A stretch of 64,000 nt of DNA from Crambe crambe (taxonomy: Eukaryota > Porifera > Demospongiae > Poecilosclerida > Crambeidae), in the NCBI GenBank assembly GCA_963924555.1, contig OZ004591.1:5456001-5520000 (forward strand). The letters are read 5' to 3'. The position numbers and the translations under genes are program-made. This document shows positions 38,377 to 50,859 of the stretch, piece after piece. The notes under the pieces were generated by a model. That model did no database searches. It saw nothing but the letters and a program-made list of their open reading frames with translations, and was not told the origin of the DNA. Every line of letters starts with the position of its first letter. Positions within the stretch are counted from its first letter, which is position 1.

Positions 38377-38489
38377 GTGAGCAAATTTTTTTTTTCATCC
38401 TTGTGGAGACAACTGCCATTCTTATTTTCCACTTTTAAAGTTTCATGTTTAGCTTCACAGTTATGAATGAACATAATTATGGCCGTACT

Positions 38490-38622
38490 CAGGGTTTAAT
38501 TTAGAATTTTGCTTGAGGGGGTCAATGCCTAGTAAAAAAAATTGGAGGAGGGGCAACTATGTGAAATTCTCATTACGAAAGCTAGGGGGGGCAAGCCATC
38601 GTTCAGAGGGCCCCTTGAAACT
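38490..38622. mobile_element. MITE with CAGGGTTTA end, right end lost
   Basis: Same insertion site as 17331-17471. The left end CAGGGTTTAATTTAG is present, but the right end AATAAACCCTG is missing after GGGCCCCTTGAAA. Confidence 0.6.
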
Positions 38623-38679
38623 TACTGTAACTTGCATACTGTTCCTTGTGTTCATATGTACTTATGCTGTAAAGGAATG

Positions 38680-38775
38680 AACAATCATGAGAGATATGGA
38701 AGACCAAGCTGGCAGAGGTTAGCAGAGGCAGTGCGGAGTCTTGATTATGGACTCTTTGAGGAGATGAGGTGAGAT
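38680..38775 (+). pseudogene. Orphan Death-domain 3' fragment fused to SUCLA2 copy B
   Basis: Reads NNHERYGRPSWQRLAEAVRS, then LDYGLFEE, the C-terminal half of the Death domain of genes A-C, starting abruptly after the SUCLA2 intron sequence GCTGTAAAGGAATG. The N-terminal half and all upstream exons are absent. After EE a 14-base-scale deletion relative to genes A and B removes IARNHG. The usual 3' flank follows. It shares the junction word AACAATCATGAGAGATATGG with 63829-63848, so the two chimeras have a common origin. Confidence 0.8.
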
Positions 38776-39204
38776 TGTGCAGCTTCTCAATAGGAATTAA
38801 CAGATTATCTGATTTTGTAGCTCAAAATTTGTAGCTGGACAGTGGATAAGGTCTGCTCAAGCTCAGTGAACATACACTTGACACTCACCATGCATTCACA
38901 CTTTGTATCATCACAATGACATTCCATTATGTAAAAGCACATTAAATTTTTGTTTGAAAAAATTTTGTGATTATAAAATTTTCATGAATTGATGACACTG
39001 ACAGTAAGTCAATGGTTTCTACAATGGGTCATGTCTGCAGTGAATGAGTGTGACTTTCAAGAGACCACAAGAATGTCTTCACCACATTACATCATAGTTA
39101 CCTGCAATTGACAATAATTTTGCAGGATGAATACTGAACAGCTAGATACCAGCTTCCCCTATCAATAGTATAGTGAGAGTTAGGGAGATAGTAACTGTAC
39201 ACTT

Positions 39205-39356
39205 TATAGTCAAACCTCCTAACAACGAGCTTCCAAATAGTGGCCAGACTCTCTACAATGACTAAACTGGAATTCAACTAGACAGTTATTTTTTAACCCC
39301 AAAGGCTGAAGTGCCTGACCCCAATGGTGGTTGTTATTCGGAGGTTTTACTGTATA
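39205..39356. mobile_element. Mariner-type MITE, spacer 3
   Basis: Ends TATAGTCAAACCTCC and GGAGGTTTTACTGTATA, as at 31308-31456. Confidence 0.62.
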
Positions 39357-39689
39357 GCTTCCCCCTATCAATAGTGACAACTCACCAAGGAGAATAGGAC
39401 ATTGACATCTTGAGGTACAGTTGGTTCACTCTGCACAGCAACCTTTATGTAAAGAGAAAGTCATACACACTCAACAGTGTCACATACTACAGTGATCATT
39501 TGGTCATATCCATAACACACACACAACACATGTACATGATATGATAGTGGGCAACACCCTTCGACTCTTTATGGTGGTTAAATGGTCATCACTATATTGG
39601 ACCAGATATTGATAATGAAGCGACTCCCTTATGGTGGGTAAAGGGTCAGCACCAAAATACACACGTACATACATACATAGTACAGTTGT

Positions 39690-40010
39690 GGATACTTGAG
39701 ACTGATTTTGACTATAAACTTGGGGTACAGAAAAAAGATGAAAGGAAAGTAGATCTTCACAAGTTAGACGACCAAATGGCTGTTAGGCCACAGCAAGGGG
39801 AAGAGTGCAGGAGGACGATGTGCCCTCGGCCACTCCCACAGAGCACTTGTTTTTGGAGGACTCATCATTGGCTAACAATTTTCAAGTAAATGGCAATTTT
39901 TGTGTATTGAGTTAATACTCACTGAGAGTGATCTGGAGGAATATGGCAGAGAAAGTCAAGAGCATCAGTTTGAAATTGATGATTCTCTATTAGCTGCTAG
40001 ATTATTAGGT
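39690..40010 (+). other. Unique insert with two acidic coding-like stretches
   Basis: One frame gives EDDVPSATPTEHLFLEDSS followed by LANNFQ. After about 55 bp another open stretch gives ESDLEEYGRESQEHQFEIDD and SLLAARLL. Both are acidic and lie in a segment absent from the other three spacers. It may be two exons of a captured gene or transposon. I do not recognise a family, and no start or stop can be set. Confidence 0.25.
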
Positions 40011-43000
40011 ATTGGCTAATATTAAATACCATTCCATTGTAGATAGAGTATTATAAAGGAGGTTCACAAAGATTGTTCACATTTTCTTTACGTATGCATG
40101 ACTCAACCATACAGATATACCACTGACTGACCAAAGAGGGTTCACATGCAACCTGTGAACAATACTAGTTACATCACTGAACTTGTAAGGGATTGGTTGG
40201 TGGTTTAGGGAAGCAGTGGATCACCAGAAGAGGATAATTCACTCAGGATAAATATCAACCCACCAAGACAATCAAGAGAATTTACATTATGTAGTTTTGA
40301 AGACTCTACCACTTCTGCTTCATGAGATGGATATTGACATCTTGAGGTACAGCTGGTTCACACACTGCACACTAACCTTTATATAAAGAGAAAGTCATCA
40401 TAAAGAGACAAAGAAACCACACACTCAACAGTGTCACATAGTACAGTAGTCATTACCATAACATACACAATCACATACATAATATAGTAGGACCATGATA
40501 GTAATGGACAACACCCTGTGACTCCATTAGGGTGGGTAAAGGGTCATAGCCATAACATACAAACTAGGACCACGTGACTCACTTATGGTGGGTAAAAAGT
40601 CACCATCTAATGTTGGGTAAAGGGTCATCAACATAATATACATTGGTGCATACATGATAGTAATGAACAACTTGTAACTCCCTTATAACTGGTAGAGATA
40701 CATGTAGTTAAGACTATGACGTGCACATTAATCATGCCATCATCATAATCATATTGAATTATAAGAATCTTACTGTGTATTATCTAAAATACATATGGTC
40801 ATTCTCTCTAAACTCCAATTCCTACCTACACCCATTCATACCTGTAAGGTGGTGGAGCTTCTAGTCCCTTACATTCAACCAAATTACAGTGTTGTGGCTT
40901 TTCTACTAGGGAAATGTAAAGCATTATGGGGAGCGAAACTTTAGCCAATGACGTCCATGATGGACGAAACCAGAACATACGTACATACATATGATATAGT
41001 AGCACCTCATTGGACACCCTCAGTGGATCACTTCACTCACCAATAAGGACATTATGCTAGTTAATACATAGTGGAACTTTAGCAGGTAAAGGGTCACCAC
41101 TATAATAAGAGCAAGCACATGAACATATATGTGGGACTTGTTCCTCCCATGGTAGTGATGGACAGTGAATCGTAGTGACACCTTCATGTGGGTCATAACT
41201 ATAACATAATACTTATAGTGAACTAGCCCCGGGATTTGCTCTTCTTATGAGAGTAATGAAGCAACTCCCTCATTGTGTGTAAAGGGTCATCTACATTCAG
41301 TGACTCCATGGGTAGAATAGAGATCATGAGAGATTGCTCACTAAAAAGTACACCATTACACAGACTCCTCCTCCCATGACCTCTCTGAGGGTGGTAAGGG
41401 TATTCACTATAACACACTATAATTTGCAGTGTGACTCCATCAATGCATGCATGACACAACTACTACATACACACAGGACCAGTCAACTACATAGTAGGTA
41501 AAGACTCAATTACACACACCACTCCAGTGCATATAAAAAAGGGACTATCAAATCATGAGCTGTTTAACAAAGAGGCCTCCACAGAAGTGTGTTTTAAGAA
41601 TGGGCATGGTGTAATGAATGCATTATGACTGCAGTAATGCATAACTTCAGGTGTCCTGGGACAACCTGAATGAAATCAGACCCTACACAAAAGATATTTA
41701 CGTATTGGACTATATTGTCATGAATATGTCACTATGACATACCAAATAAGGTCATGTGACCTGTAGACACAAGTGTATTCATATGCCACATAAGAGGTTT
41801 GTGGCATTGAGCAGATATTTTGGTATAAATGGATGCAGTGCCATGGTATCATGATGGGCGACACAATATGATATAATGACATTGAGACTTAGCTCCTAAC
41901 AACCAAGTTGCCCCACTGGTCATTTCCCGCCAGTGGACAACCAAATATTTGCATATCAGGGCATTGAAGATCCAAACCAATTTTTTCTCATACTAGTCTA
42001 AAGGTGTTCACTATAACATACACAATCATAGAGACTTCTCTCCTCCCATGGTAGTAATGGAATAACTCCAATACCTCTCTCATGGTGGAATAGTGACTAA
42101 AGAACAAACTTATAATTTGCAGTGGGACTTTATAATATTTAATATCTGGTAAAGGGTCAATCTCCAGAAAGTGTAGTGACTAAAGGGTGGTCATTATACG
42201 ACTCCAATTCATTATGGGCCATAAGCCACAGGTCTCCAAAACTGATTATGATTATGAGCATTTCGGTGGCTATACAGCCTGTACGGGAGTTGCATGCCCT
42301 CTCCCCACCTTCGGTGGGTCGATACGCCCTTGAATATACATAGTAGGACAATGCTAGTATAACCTATGACTCCATTGACATGACCATACACAAGACTATG
42401 ATAGACTCCATATGGCAGGAACTACAACATACAATGAGGCGACTCCCGTATGGTGGGTAAAGGGTCAGCACAAAACATACTAGAGCCATAATGGGCTCAT
42501 CAACATAAAATGCAGTATGTACATAGTATAGGTGTGGCAATTAGAGACTGATTTTTGACTATCTGATTTATGTATCATAGTCATGGGATGAGTTCTGCAC
42601 AACTTGTGGTGGATAATAAGATTGCATACTAACCGACATTCATGAAGGGTCTTTCAGTGATGAGTAAAAGGCTCTGATATACAATTCTATCAAGATGGAG
42701 TGAGGGAGGGGTCCTGAGTGTGAAGCACAGGTTACCATACCATACATGGCTTTCCCTTAGTGACCAGATCAAGTCGGACAAGTGCATGGAGTTATAGCAC
42801 ATGCTCTAAATGGTAACACCATCACAACATGTACAATCACTAGCAATGGATGATGTTGCAAGCATGTTGGAAGATTTCAGGATCACTTTCCTCTTTATGA
42901 AGTCACAAGGAGGAAAGGAGAGGGAGATTGAGAGTTTTAGTTAAAAACACATTATTAAAACAAAAGGAGGAAAGGAGAGGAGAGATTATTAGGGTATTGG

Positions 43001-43684
43001 CTAATATTAAACACCATTCCATTATTAGGAACAAACTTCAGTGGTGTTATAAAGGAGGTTCACAAAGGTTGTTCACATTTTACAAAGTGTTCTTTATGGA
43101 TGACTCAACCATACAGCTATAGGGTACATATATCACTGACTGACCAAAGAGGGTTCACATGCAACCTGTGAACAATACTAGTTACATCACTGAACTTGTA
43201 AGGGATTGGTTGGTGGTTTAGGGAAACAGTGGATCACCAGAAGAGACACAATAGGATGGATAATTCACTCGTGATAAATATCAACTCACCAAGACAATCA
43301 AGAGAATATGCAGTTATGTAGTTTTGAAGACTCTACCACTTCTTCTTCATGATTGACATCTTGAGGTACAGCTGGTTCACACACTGCACACTAACCTTCA
43401 TATAAAGAGAAAGTCATCATAAAGAGACAAAGAAACCACACACTCAACAGTGTCACATAGTACAGTGGTCATTACCATAACATACACAATCACGTACATA
43501 ATATAGTAGGACCATGATAGTAATGGATAACACCCTGTGACTCCATTAGGGTGGGTAAAGGGTCGTAAAGGGTCATACAAACTAGGACCGGCTATGTGAC
43601 TGGTAAAAAAATCATCATCATAATCTTATAGTGGGTAAAGGATCACCACTATTATAAGAGTACACACATGAACATATTACTGGC

Positions 43685-43900
43685 TGATATTTTCGAGGAA
43701 TTAAAACTTCATGAATATCAGTACCAAGTGAGATTATAAAATTTTTTAGGATTTTAATTTTGCTTTAGAGCCATCTGGAAAAGTAATGACTAATACGCAT
43801 GCGAAATTAATAGGCTATTGATTTTTTTCAAATGTTAAAAATTCCGTGAAAATGCAAAGTGACCACGAAATCACGAAATAAAAATCCCTCGAAAATTATC
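43685..43900. mobile_element. Foldback MITE unique to spacer 3
   Basis: Left end GATATTTTCGAGGAATTAAA; right end reads AATCACGAAATAAAAATCCC and then TCGAAAATTATC, an imperfect inverted match. Fragments of the same family (TTTTCGAGGGAT, TTTCACGAA) occur in introns near 4050 and 26240. Confidence 0.55.
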
Positions 43901-45296
43901 CTGCTGTAGGGTAGCGATGGGATTTGCTCCTCTTATGATAGTAATGGTGCTCCTCTTATGATAGTAATGAAGCAACTCCCTCATTGTGAGTAAAGGGTCA
44001 TCACACTATAATTTGCAGTGTGACTTCATCATGCATGACTACACACAGGACCAGTCAACTACATAGTAGGACACACTATGTAAGAGGGGGTGGGGCATGG
44101 TGTGGCTAAAATACCTTAAACCATAAAGTTTTGATTACCTCGTACATCTCAGGAGCCGCTGGTTGGAATCAGCTCATTTTTGTAGGTAAGATCAATGTAA
44201 TAGTTAGTTTTGGAAATTCAGAAAACTCAATGTTATGTTGTAGAATACAGATAAAAAGGTGTCGTAAATCAGGTATTTTTCAGAGCACCCACGAAAATTA
44301 GGCAATTTTTTTAAATATTTGGTGTGTGTGGTAGTGAAATGGTACTTTATTGCTGCTCTAAACAGCTCTGGAGTTATACTCCCCTAGCAACCATGTGTGG
44401 TCGTTAAAGGGGAAGTTCCCTTAAGGGGAGGGAGACCCTATAACTCACTGAGGTGAATAGGTACAGCCAGTACACTAACCTTTGTATAAAGAATGTCATA
44501 AAGAGACAAAGAAACCACTCACTCAACAGTGTCACATAGAACAGTTAGTGGTCTACTGGGATTTACTCATCTATCATGGTGGGTAAAGGGTTTTATGCTA
44601 ACTTAACATGATAACAGAGTGTGACTTAGTTCCTAACAACCAAGTGACTCTCTCACAGTGCAGGGCTACAGATAACAAGTCATTTCCTACCAAATTTCAG
44701 ACTTTTCCTTCATGGAAGATCTCTACTATAACATACACAATCATGCCACACTCCCATGGTAATATGATAACTCTCTTATGATGGAATAGTGACTAAAGAA
44801 CAATCTTTATAGTGGACAACACTGGGCATCTGGTAAAGGGTAATTACTATAACACACATATCAATCTCCCAAGCACGCACGTGTGTGCAAGCAGAAAGGG
44901 CCTTGAATGGTAGGTAAAGGGTGGACATTATAATTATTACAGAGATGACTCAGTGAATCCTTAACAATTACACCTGTGATTTCCTAATTTAACAATCACA
45001 CCAGTGACTTTACATGTTTCAGAGCATCTTTCAAGGTCACACATTAGATAACTCAGTGAATCCTTAAAAATCATACCTGAGACCTTGCACGTGTCACTTC
45101 AGAGTTTGAGTGTAATTGCTACAAGTCAAATAATTTTGTAGGTGCTTCACCCCTTTACCGACACTCATGCTGGCATATGACTGACCACACAGCACACCAT
45201 TTAGGGGGATCTCGAAGCATGACCCGGCCCATAAAAATTTTTCTTCATGGATTCTTACAAATTAATTCAAGTAAGCTTTTTCCAATAACTAAATGC

Positions 45297-45548
45297 TCAA
45301 ACACATAACCCAGCCAGTGTGTGTGCCAATAGTTTTGTAAACCACCTATCAAAAAATCTTGGATCTGTGGCTCTGCCATTAAATATCGGGTAATTTACAA
45401 TACTTTCATTCCATTGGTTGGTAAAGGGTTGAAAAGCAAACCGTTCCAACATCTGAAAAATGGTGGGGCCGATAGTCAAGTCAAATGAAATAGCTGTCCA
45501 ATGAAAAAGCGTCACAAAAGTGTGTTTACCAATGGACATGGTGTACAT
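45297..45548 (-). other. Open 83-codon stretch of unknown meaning
   Basis: A minus-strand open frame (motifs FQPFTNQWNESIVNYPIFNG, FDRWFTKLL) within the block shared with spacer 2. The matching region at 35575-35780 has the frame broken by small indels, and only part survives at 60840-60910. No family is recognised. It is probably non-coding or a relic. Confidence 0.2.
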
Positions 45549-45811
45549 GATTCAGGTGTTTGGGACAGTGGACTAGGGGAACTTATGTCTCCCATTCACA
45601 AAACAAACAATAATTATAGTATACAATACCAAATAAGGTCATGTGACCTGTAGACACAAGTGTATTCATATGCTACATAAGAGGTTTGTGGTAGAAGGTT
45701 ACATAATGTAACAAGACCATTGCAGAGACTTCTTTGAGTGTGTTCACACAGTACACAAGAATAGAGGAGATAATATAACAAGACCTAATCAACAGATACA
45801 GTGCTTTGCAA

Positions 45812-45914
45812 GTTAGTTGGCAGATTTCATGTCTTGGCTGCAGTTGTAAGTATGTAAACTCTTATAGTGCACAATAGAGTATTACTAGGACATGAACTCT
45901 GCCAACCAACTCAC
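45812..45914. repeat. Foldback element, spacer 3 copy
   Basis: Same arms as 14858-14960 (TTAGTTGGCAGA / CTGCCAACCAACT). Confidence 0.55.
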
Positions 45915-46309
45915 TAATGGTCACTCTCCTTCACATATTAAGGGTATTGATAGTGACACCTAATGACACTGAACCATAATTATGAGAGCTGATGGTGATT
46001 TCTCATTCATAAACGATAACTTGTATATACCCACAGGGATTCCACTCAGATGAGAAGAGGTACTGGAATAGGTTTCAATTAATGGGAATGAGCCTGAAGT
46101 TAGAAACATACAATGAGCACAGAAGGAAAATGGAACTACGCACACTCGTCCATAATCCACCATGTCCACGAGTGCAGAGGTCAAACAAGCTATACCGCAG
46201 ATGATGGCTAGGGAGAAAGCATGCATCTAGTTCAGCCACTACTCACTTAACTCATCTCAATTCTACACCAGTCAACACCTCAAGAATAGCAACAGATATG
46301 TAATATTGA

Positions 46310-47982
46310 ATTTTCGAACTGGTGCCTGAAGTTTGACCGAGTGAAATGAGTTTTAGTGTTGTATCATAGGTCTATGGATCACTAGGTTCATCCTTGGAGT
46401 GTTTCCTCTATGAATCTAGATGCCGTACATACCTTATAGCAAGCATTGTGGGTGGAGCTTGGGATGACACATGTAACAAGTGTGAGATGAAGTCCCTCAG
46501 TGGCAGAGAATGTGGTGTGGTCAGTGCTGCACATAGACATAGATATATGGTAGTTATTCCAGCATGCCTAGCACCAGGGACTCTTTCTCTTGAACATGGG
46601 GGAGGGGTTGTTAGACCTCACATAATCATAGAGATGATTGGATTCCCTATACCAATGCCTGGTGGATCAAATAACTCCACTCTAAGCAGGAACTAGCCTC
46701 TCTACACACTTTCAGTAGCAATCTAGACTTACCTGATGTGGGTCCCGCCAGACTTCTCTCTTCAGACGATCCAGATCAAAAAACGATTTCCCTATTTAGA
46801 GCACAGGGGATGGGGCACCGCCCACCGACTTGGGGGTGTGGTGATCGAGCGTCGCTCTTTTCTGCGTGGCCTTCCCTAATCCATCAATCCTAGGAAGCCT
46901 ATTTGGCATGGAGTTGATGGGTCTGAGATCAACCAAGTGGAACCTATTAAAGTTTCAGATGGTTCCATCCATCAATCCACAAAGAACTGCAGCTGAGGTC
47001 CCTTGACTTTGAGTGATCTCTCTAAAAAGAGTTAGGAAAGTAAACCTTCAAGGTCAGCAGTTTCAGATCCTATTCAGATCACTAAATAATTTCATCTGGT
47101 GTGTTATACTGTAGGTGTAATCAAGCCAACTCTCAGCAGGGTCAAAGGTCACTTGATAGCATGAGCAGACAGACAGCATTAGTTCAATACATTTCTCCCT
47201 TAAGATGGTCTTGATTATTTGCTTCCCTGTTTGACTATACTGCATTTTACCAGCAATGTTCCCCACACCCCTACTTAGCAACTTCTCTCAATACTTCCCT
47301 GATTAAGTATGTTTGTCTTCATGATTGCAGTGATGTGTATGGATGCCAAAGTGAACTTTGATGACAATGCCGAGTACAGACAGAAGGAGAGGTTGCCCAT
47401 GCTGGTATTAATTACATTGGTCTCACTGGTTCCATAGACTCTCTCGGTGAGTCCTCCTCATATCATTGTACATACTTGTGTATATATGGAACATCTCAAT
47501 GTGGACTCCCCGTGTGATCAAGACACTTCTAGACTCTCCTTAACCTATATTATAGTGATAACTCTGTGTCCACCCTAAATTAAGGACACCTCTCTAATCT
47601 GGACACTCCCTTCTGGTCTCAAAAGTGAGAGATTCACTGATTTATGACCTTATCTAGTTAACGGGGCTTGACTGGCCATGACTACAATGGACATCATCAA
47701 CTGCATGGTGGAAACCCTGCAAACTTCCTCGATATTTAAAGCACGCCATAACCGATGTCTCATTTCGGATGCAGTTACAACCTTATTGGTAGCTCTCTAT
47801 ACATGAACACTACAGCCTGGAGATCATGGCATCAAAGAAGTGGCCATACCAGGCCAAAGAGACTGCTATCAGACTAGGTAAGTAGCATTGCACCAGTTAT
47901 AAAGCCAGTTCTTAGTGACTCTCCACTACATATTCAGAAAGACCTCACAAGTCAGATGGGGCCATAAGGTTTTGTACTGTAG
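46310..47982 (+). other. 5' part of SUCLA2-linked block, copy C, with a second set of exon remnants
   Basis: 46370-46696 is open as one 100-codon frame here (SLECFLYESRC..., GVVSAAHRHRYMVVIPACL, FPIPMPGG) but is frame-broken in copies A, B and D. At 47331-47446 and 47658-47745 lie degraded duplicates of the exons encoding [17 protein letters not shown] and [12 protein letters not shown]. They have an internal deletion and altered codons (TTAACGGGGCTTGACTGGCC) and lie upstream of, and separate from, the better copies at 49455 and 49726. Confidence 0.45.
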
Positions 47983-50669
47983 GTGGTCCAGCTGTAATCA
48001 AGGCTCAGGTGGCAGGGGCAAAGGTCATTTTGATAGTTGTCTTCAAGGTGGAGTTAAATTGGCAGACAGGTCAGTGATTCAACAATATCATATTTCATTC
48101 ATTAGTGCAGAGGAGACAGAAAGTCTAGCATCTCAAATATTGGTCAGAAGTTCATAACCAAACAGACTGGATCAAAAGGAAGAAAATGTGATAAGGTAAG
48201 TATGCAAGCCCCTCCCCCTTCCATAATGGATTAGCTATGGTCATTGCAGTACAAACTTGTGTTATTACCCATATTGCCTCTATATATTGTACTGTGAACA
48301 ACTGCCAAACTTAGCTATGGGTATTTTGTATGAATGTTTACAGGTGCTGATAGCTGAAAAAATGAAAGTTTTATCCGAGTACTATCGTAATGGACAGGGC
48401 ATTCAGAGTGAGTTATTTTCGTAGCTGAGAGAAAGAATTAAGTACCCAGTTCCCTAAGCAGACTCTACGAGCTAGTGTATTGTGTCTGTAATGCAGGGTC
48501 CATGTATCATTGCCAGTCCCCATGGTGGTGTCAATATAGAAGAAGTCGCAAGAGACACTCCCTCAGAGATATTCAAGGAAGGAGTGGACATAGAAAATGG
48601 TGAGCAAATTTTTTTTTTCATCCTTGTGGAGACAACTGCCATTCTTATTTTCCACTTTTAAAGTTTCATGTTTAACTTCACAGTTATGAATGAACATAAT
48701 TATGGCCGTACTCAGGGTTTAATTCAGAATTTTGCTCAAGGGGGGTCAAATGCCTAGTAAAAAAATTGGAGGAGGGCAACTATGTGAAATTCTCATTACG
48801 AAAGCTAGGGGGGGCAAGCCATCGTTTAGAGGGCCCCTTGAAATAAACCCTGGTACTTACATACTGTTCCTTGTGTGAGAATATTTTCATATGTACTTAT
48901 GCTGTAAAGGAATTGACCTGATACTTCATCTGATATACGATGTGGCAGTTTATAGCATAGTGGTGTAAAATTCATTCCTGGTTTTATTTATGTGGATGTT
49001 AATGTGCAGGCATGTCCAGAGAGCAAGCATTGAACATGGTTAAGAAACTTGGCATTTCTAAAGAATGCATTAATGAAGTGAGTCAGAAATTCTCAAATTA
49101 TGTAATGGAGATACTTTTGTTTTCCAGGCTGCAGAACAAATACTGAGTCTGTATAGAATGATGTTGGAGAAGGATGCCACGATGATGGAGATCAATCCCA
49201 TGGTGGAGGTGCTGGGCTTTTCAGGGCAGAAAAGAGGTGCATAAAAATGTCGTATATGAAACAGGGCAGAAGGTGGCATGATGATAAACCTATTTCTATA
49301 CACGTCTGCCGGTCTGTGTACTCGTCCTGAACAGGCTGCAATTGGGGCTAGAATTTGCTCCCCTTGTAAACTAGCTTTTGACCAGCATAATAACAATAAT
49401 CCTTAGAAATTTCTGTCCATTCATCCCCCACTATGTTAATCTTCATGATTGCAGTGGTGTGTATGGATGCCAAAGTGAACTTTGATGACAATGCCGAGTA
49501 CAGACAGAAGGACATCTTTTCTGTGAGAGACTGGTCTCAGGAAGATCCACGTGATGTAGAGGCTGCCCATGCTGGTATTAATTACATCGGCCTCAATGGT
49601 TCCATAGGCTGTCTTGGTAAGTTCTTGTAAGCTGTGTTCCCACCTTTAAGTCAGGACATCTCTCTGATCTGGTCACTCCTTCCTGCTCCCAAAAGCGTCT
49701 AATTTATTTATGACCTGTATTGCAGTTAATGGTGCTGGACTAGCCATGGCTACAATGGACATCATCACACTGCATGGTGGGAACCCTGCAAACTTCCTCG
49801 ATATTGGAGGTGGGGCTAGTGCAAAAGAAGATGGTTTTCATATCTTCAACAGTGACCGTGATGTGAGTGTGTAATGTAACATCAGAACTAGCTAAGGCCC
49901 ATGTGACTTCAGTGACCTTTACCATACAAGCTTTTCTTAAGCCCAAGATAATGAATCTAGGCTAGCAAGTCTGAGAATAGTTATGTCTATATCAATACTT
50001 ATTCTACCCTTCCTTGCAGGTCAATGCTATATTTGTCAATATCTTTGGGGGAATTATTTGCTGTGATGAAATAGCAAAAGGGATTATCGCAGCAGCTCAA
50101 GAGAGCAACCTCAGAATACCCATAGTAGTCAGACTCCAAGGTAAGGGAATCACTCTACCAGTCATCCTCTGAAACACTCTATCTACTAACTTATGATTCT
50201 TCCTTACCACACTTATCCACACTGTATGACATAATTTTAGGTAATAACCAGAAGAAGGCCAATGCACTAATTGAAGGCAGTGGATTGAAAATAATCGGAA
50301 TTGATGATTTCGATAAAGCAGCAAACACTGTAAGCTGTTCAGCCTTTCAACAACCTGGACATATCTTCCTGTCCAAGGATGAGGGGGTGATTTAGGTTAG
50401 GGTTCCTGAGGGATGTTTACTGTAGGGGTGAATGAGAGAGAACCAGCTGCTCTAGATTTATTACCATGATTATCAACAGCAGCATTTACTTCTGTCTCCC
50501 TGTGATGAGACCTCTAAATGTATCCTGATTAACTACATAGTTGAATCATGGTAACATATAGTCCTATTTTTATGTATGTATGTATGTATGTGTGCAGGTT
50601 GTGAATGTGTCAAAGATTGCTGAACTAGCACAGGAGGCTTCCATTGGAGTTGACTTTTCTCCACTCTAA
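47983..50669 (+). pseudogene. SUCLA2: SUCLA2-like copy C, 3' half intact
   Basis: Exon-like segments: 47983-48069, 48106-48195, 48344-48407, 48497-48599, 49010-49077, 49128-49236, 49455-49616, 49726-49862, 50020-50140, 50241-50329, 50598-50669. From 48497 to the TAA the eight exons keep phase and encode the family's C-terminal two thirds, including [39 protein letters not shown] and GLKIIGIDDFDKAA, ending VDFSPL. This is the only copy with the penultimate exon. Upstream it is broken: the GGRGKG loop is altered by a small deletion and the KLVTKQTG exon is one base short. The exon at 48344 ends in phase 1 while the next must begin in phase 0, in all four copies. A truncated product from the 3' half cannot be excluded. 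Confidence 0.8.
48713..48852. mobile_element. MITE with CAGGGTTTA ends, copy C
   Basis: GTACT, CAGGGTTTAATTC ... AATAAACCCTG, then GTACT. Same family and site as 17331-17471. Confidence 0.7.
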
Positions 50670-50830
50670 AACTAGTAGCTAGCAAGACTATCAAAGAAAT
50701 AGTTCCTCTTTTGTGTACAGATTGTGCAGTTCATCATTATGATTTTATTTATTGTGTACAGTTCATGGGTGCATGGTGCATGATGAGTGGGTAGTGATTG
50801 TATTGCATTCTAATTAAAGCACAGTATGAT

Positions 50831-50839
50831 GGGCGTGGC
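50831..50839 (+). promoter_or_regulatory. KLF/Sp1-type box GGGCGTGGC upstream of gene C
   Basis: Same sequence and spacing (21 bp to the ATG) as at 19266-19274. Only 190 bp separate the SUCLA2 copy C stop from this start codon. Confidence 0.4.
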
Positions 50840-50859
50840 TCGTTTTGTTTATCTCTGCC

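Larger units (their letters stand above)
38776..46309. other. Spacer 3: internally duplicated spacer between two SUCLA2 copies
   Basis: No intact gene. The block with 'ggttcacatgcaacctgtgaacaatactag' occurs twice (near 40138 and 43148), so the spacer carries an internal duplication. 39690-40010 is unique to this copy. 41040-41830 matches spacer 1 (14050-14760) and 44030-46010 matches spacer 2. A short structured stretch at 42230-42330 (CCCCACCTTCGGTGGG, GGCTATACAGCC) is unexplained. Confidence 0.55.

Noticed and set aside
42230-42330. Possible tRNA or structured RNA (CCACCTTCGGTGGGTCGATAC)
   Set aside because: It has a T-arm-like word and two small hairpins, but no acceptor stem, D-arm or anticodon arm of correct spacing can be folded by eye.
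46394-46696. 100-codon open frame as a real gene
   Set aside because: The three other copies of the block carry stops or frame changes at different points, and no family is recognised. Kept only as part of the unassigned 5' block.
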